Shown: positions 51,207 to 51,590 of the stretch, in pieces
How the letters are laid out: each line of letters opens with the position of its first letter
Position numbering within the stretch: the stretch's first letter is position 1
Assembly (NCBI GenBank): GCA_036644375.1
Contig: JAVXQD010000015.1
Location: forward strand, 1-51,590
Direction of reading: 5' to 3'
DNA length: 51,590 nt
Origin: CALWZE01 sp036644375
Lineage (GTDB): Bacteria > Bacillota > Clostridia > Oscillospirales > Ruminococcaceae
Position numbers and translations under genes: made by a program
The notes under the pieces: generated by a model
What the model was told of the DNA's origin: nothing
Database searches by the model: none
Seen by the model: the letters and a program-made list of their open reading frames with translations, nothing else

Positions 51207-51590
51207 ATGATTGAAAGACAGCAAAACAACCGCCGCGCGCCTGCCCTAACGGACATCGACAGCTTGGTACCGAGATTTCATCTGCTGCGAAAAATAGAGC
51301 GCAGCATGGATTGGGATACGGTATATGCACTGGTGGAGCACCTGTACAGCAAGAATGTGGGAAGACCGAGCGTCGACCCTGTTGTGCTGATCAAAATTGT
51401 GCTGCTGCAGCATCTGTACGGCCACCGCTCTTTGCGGGAAACAGTGCGAGTGTGCGAGGATAGCGTATCGTATCGCTGGTTTTTAGGCTATGGGCTGTTG
51501 GATACCATCCCGCACTTTTCCACCGTGAGCTACAACTTTTTACACCGCTTCGGCAGCGATGTATTTGAACAAATTTTCAATATGGTTCTT
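51207..51590 (+). mobile_element. IS1182-type insertion sequence, 5' part of transposase, cut by window end
   Basis: The frame is open from ATG 51207 to the window edge, 128 residues. The N-terminal DUF772-like region is clear: VPRFHLLRKIERSMDWDTVY, GRPSVDPVVLIKIVLLQHLY, GHRSLRETVRVCEDSVSYRW, FLGYGLLDTIPHFSTVS. The DDE catalytic core is beyond the edge. AGGGTG lies before the ATG. Codon choice is richer in CTG and GTG than neighbouring genes, which fits a mobile origin. The left terminus is probably near 51115-51125; its inverted repeat cannot be confirmed without the right end. Confidence 0.85.

Overview
The window looks like part of the chromosome of an anaerobic, endospore-forming low-to-mid GC Firmicute of the class Clostridia, plausibly an Oscillospiraceae-like gut organism. 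This is inferred from pyruvate:ferredoxin oxidoreductase, rubrerythrin, SpoIIP, a CIRCE-controlled hrcA-grpE-dnaK set, Gram-positive-type LexA boxes and strong AGGAGG ribosome sites. No rRNA, tRNA or CRISPR array was seen.

Layout. Positions 1-5.7 kb hold what looks like the remains of a sugar or polyol catabolic locus: a ROK protein cut by the window edge, a VOC protein, a short-chain dehydrogenase, a zinc alcohol dehydrogenase, a second ROK protein with a DNA-binding domain, and a joined pair of gene fragments (ABC sugar permease plus LacI regulator). Positions 5.7-9.5 kb carry MgtC-like and DUF554 membrane proteins, a GtrB-like glycosyltransferase and lexA with two SOS boxes in its promoter. 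Positions 9.7-18.3 kb are a surface-modification block on the minus strand: an ABC exporter, then SGNH-like, MBOAT, MBOAT, MBOAT, SGNH-like proteins. Positions 18.6-26.7 kb carry nifJ, a CNNM/CBS membrane protein, a small unknown protein, an HPr-like protein without its active-site histidine, DegV and rubrerythrin.

Positions 26.8-30.7 kb form a minus-strand operon, rpe-rnfD-rnfE-rnfA-eamA. Only the three membrane-core subunits of an Rnf complex are present. The residues that normally hold FMN in RnfD and most of the [2Fe-2S] cysteines of RnfA and RnfE are replaced. This is the most unusual system in the window. Next come a two-component system, ychF and mtnN.

Positions 35.4-49.4 kb are a rearranged version of the conserved Firmicutes block (rpsT, spoIIP, lepA, hemW, hrcA, grpE, dnaK, dnaJ, prmA). 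Here hemW is inverted, gpr is absent from its usual place, a lipase-like gene lies between lepA and hemW, and dnaJ has its own promoter. The window ends with a TagGH-like polysaccharide ABC exporter and the 5' part of an IS1182-type transposase running off the right edge.
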